Source of the DNA: Gordonia zhenghanii
Lineage (GTDB): Bacteria; Actinomycetota; Actinomycetes; Mycobacteriales; Mycobacteriaceae
Direction of reading: 5' to 3'
NCBI RefSeq assembly: GCF_021738965.1
Contig: NZ_JAKKOQ010000016.1
Location: 40,284-104,283, forward strand
DNA: 64,000 nt
The translations under genes and the position numbers were made by a program. Shown here in pieces: positions 63,470 through 64,000 of this stretch (within the stretch, counting starts at the first letter, position 1; each line of letters starts with the position of its first letter). The notes beneath the pieces were generated by a model, which searched no databases, was not told the origin of the DNA, and saw nothing but the letters and a program-made list of their open reading frames with translations.

Positions 63470-63700
63470 GATCGAGTCTCTTCCACCGCCGATCGAGCCT
63501 CTTCTCCGTTGATCGAGCCTCTTCCCCGTTGATCGAGCGGAGTCGAGATCCCTTCCGCAGTAGGCAGTCTCGACTCCGCTCGACCAACATGTGGGCCAGA
63601 CCCAGCGTCACCCCACCCCCGCTACAGGCGGTCTCGACTCCGCTCGACCAACGTGTGGGCCAGACCCAGCGTCACCATCCGCACCCGTTGATCGAGCCTC
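63470..63700. repeat. Second patch of palindromic REP-like repeats
   Basis: GTTGATCGAGCGGAGTCGAGA (63529-63549) pairs with TCTCGACTCCGCTCGACCAAC (63568-63588); these are the same arms as in the array at 53939. A 46-bp direct repeat with one mismatch occurs at 63567-63612 and 63631-63676 (GTCTCGACTCCGCTCGACCA to CCCAGCGTCACC). Short copies of TTGATCGAGCCTC flank it. No gene is seen in the 311-bp stretch 63452-63762. Confidence 0.8.
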
Positions 63701-63762
63701 CACCCCGCCGAGGTGGATTCAAGTGGTCGTTGCAACGCCTTCACCAGTGAGGGTGTTTCGAG

Positions 63763-64000
63763 ATGGACCGTTTTGAGCAGTGTGTGAAGGCTGTGCGGTG
63801 GTACGGGGCGGGTGTCCCGGCCGCGGAGATCGCGAGCCTTGTCGGAGTCGCGGGGTCGGTGCAGGTGTACGCGCTCCTGCAGGAGGCCGGGTATCGGGCC
63901 GGGATCGGGTACGGGCCCCGCACGATAGTCACCGACGACGAGGTGATCGCCGCCTATCTGGCGCGTGGCTCGATCAAACAAGCCGCGCGGGTGGCCGCGA
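63763..64000 (+). CDS. N-terminal part of a helix-turn-helix protein (cut by window edge)
   Basis: The frame from ATG 63763 stays open to the edge (79 codons) and encodes MDRFEQCVKAVRWYGAGVPA.. followed by two helix-turn-helix-like segments: AAEIASLVGVAGSVQVYALL and IAAYLARGSIKQAARVAA. The second suggests a repeated DNA-binding module, as in transposase N-termini or repeat-type HTH proteins. It starts beside the repeat patch. Without its C-terminus the family is open. Confidence 0.5.
   Translation, partial: MDRFEQCVKAVRWYGAGVPAAEIASLVGVAGSVQVYALLQEAGYRAGIGYGPRTIVTDDEVIAAYLARGSIKQAARVAA

Overview
The window is GC-rich, densely coded DNA with many GTG and TTG starts. It suggests a mycolic-acid actinobacterium of the Gordonia/Rhodococcus/Tsukamurella type. 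The evidence is the multiple FadE-type acyl-CoA dehydrogenases, an MmpS-like membrane protein, Ku with LigD, a lactate-monooxygenase-type flavoenzyme and an Rv1264-like adenylate cyclase. The genus is inferred from gene content only. There are no rRNA genes, CRISPR arrays or phage genes; one tRNA-Ser(CGA) is present.

Region 1 (1-9.7 kb) is core-like. It holds an azoreductase, the tRNA-Ser, tadA with its associated gene, prephenate dehydrogenase, a glycolipid-binding-domain protein, an MmpS-like protein and the fadA-fadB beta-oxidation operon with its own terminator. A regulator with two TetR DNA-binding domains is divergent from fadA.

Region 2 (9.8-39.4 kb) is a catabolic island and the most notable part. 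It encodes five intact short-chain dehydrogenases and one decayed copy, and three related solute-binding lipoproteins that share one ABC permease/ATPase. It also encodes two flavin oxidoreductases (Old-Yellow-Enzyme type and ketosteroid-dehydrogenase type), a Zn alcohol dehydrogenase, an MDR reductase and an MFS pump. A ten-gene, roughly 10 kb run (38580 down to 28359) contains a CoA ligase, two acyl-CoA dehydrogenases, an enoyl-CoA hydratase, a thiolase with its DUF35 partner, an APH-like kinase, a metallo-beta-lactamase-fold hydrolase and an EthD-like protein; five of its adjacent gene pairs overlap. Most promoters of this island carry a shared AT-rich 18-bp palindrome close to TGAACTGANNTCAGTTCA, which defines a probable single regulon. 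The TetR gene at 16770 is the only intact specific regulator inside the island. The likely job is uptake and CoA-dependent degradation of one alicyclic or otherwise cyclic carboxylic compound; the substrate cannot be read from the sequence.

Region 3 (39.5-53 kb) holds a class III adenylate cyclase and a TerD domain fused to a PD-(D/E)XK nuclease-like domain. A ROK repressor follows, with a Cys-rich 21-codon leader ORF in front of it. Next come a histidine phosphatase/hydratase/CoA-transferase/amidohydrolase operon, a second FadE/kinase/SDR operon, and a coupled TetR pair divergent from an MpaB-type oxygenase.

Region 4 (53.9-64 kb) holds an array of palindromic REP-like units, a lactate-2-monooxygenase-like enzyme, a DUF4334 protein, and divergent Ku and LigD, the latter lacking the phosphoesterase domain. 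An NTF2-flavin-monooxygenase fusion lies divergent from a GAF-domain regulator, and a cAMP-phosphodiesterase-like enzyme follows. A second patch of the same palindromic repeats precedes a truncated helix-turn-helix gene at the right edge.
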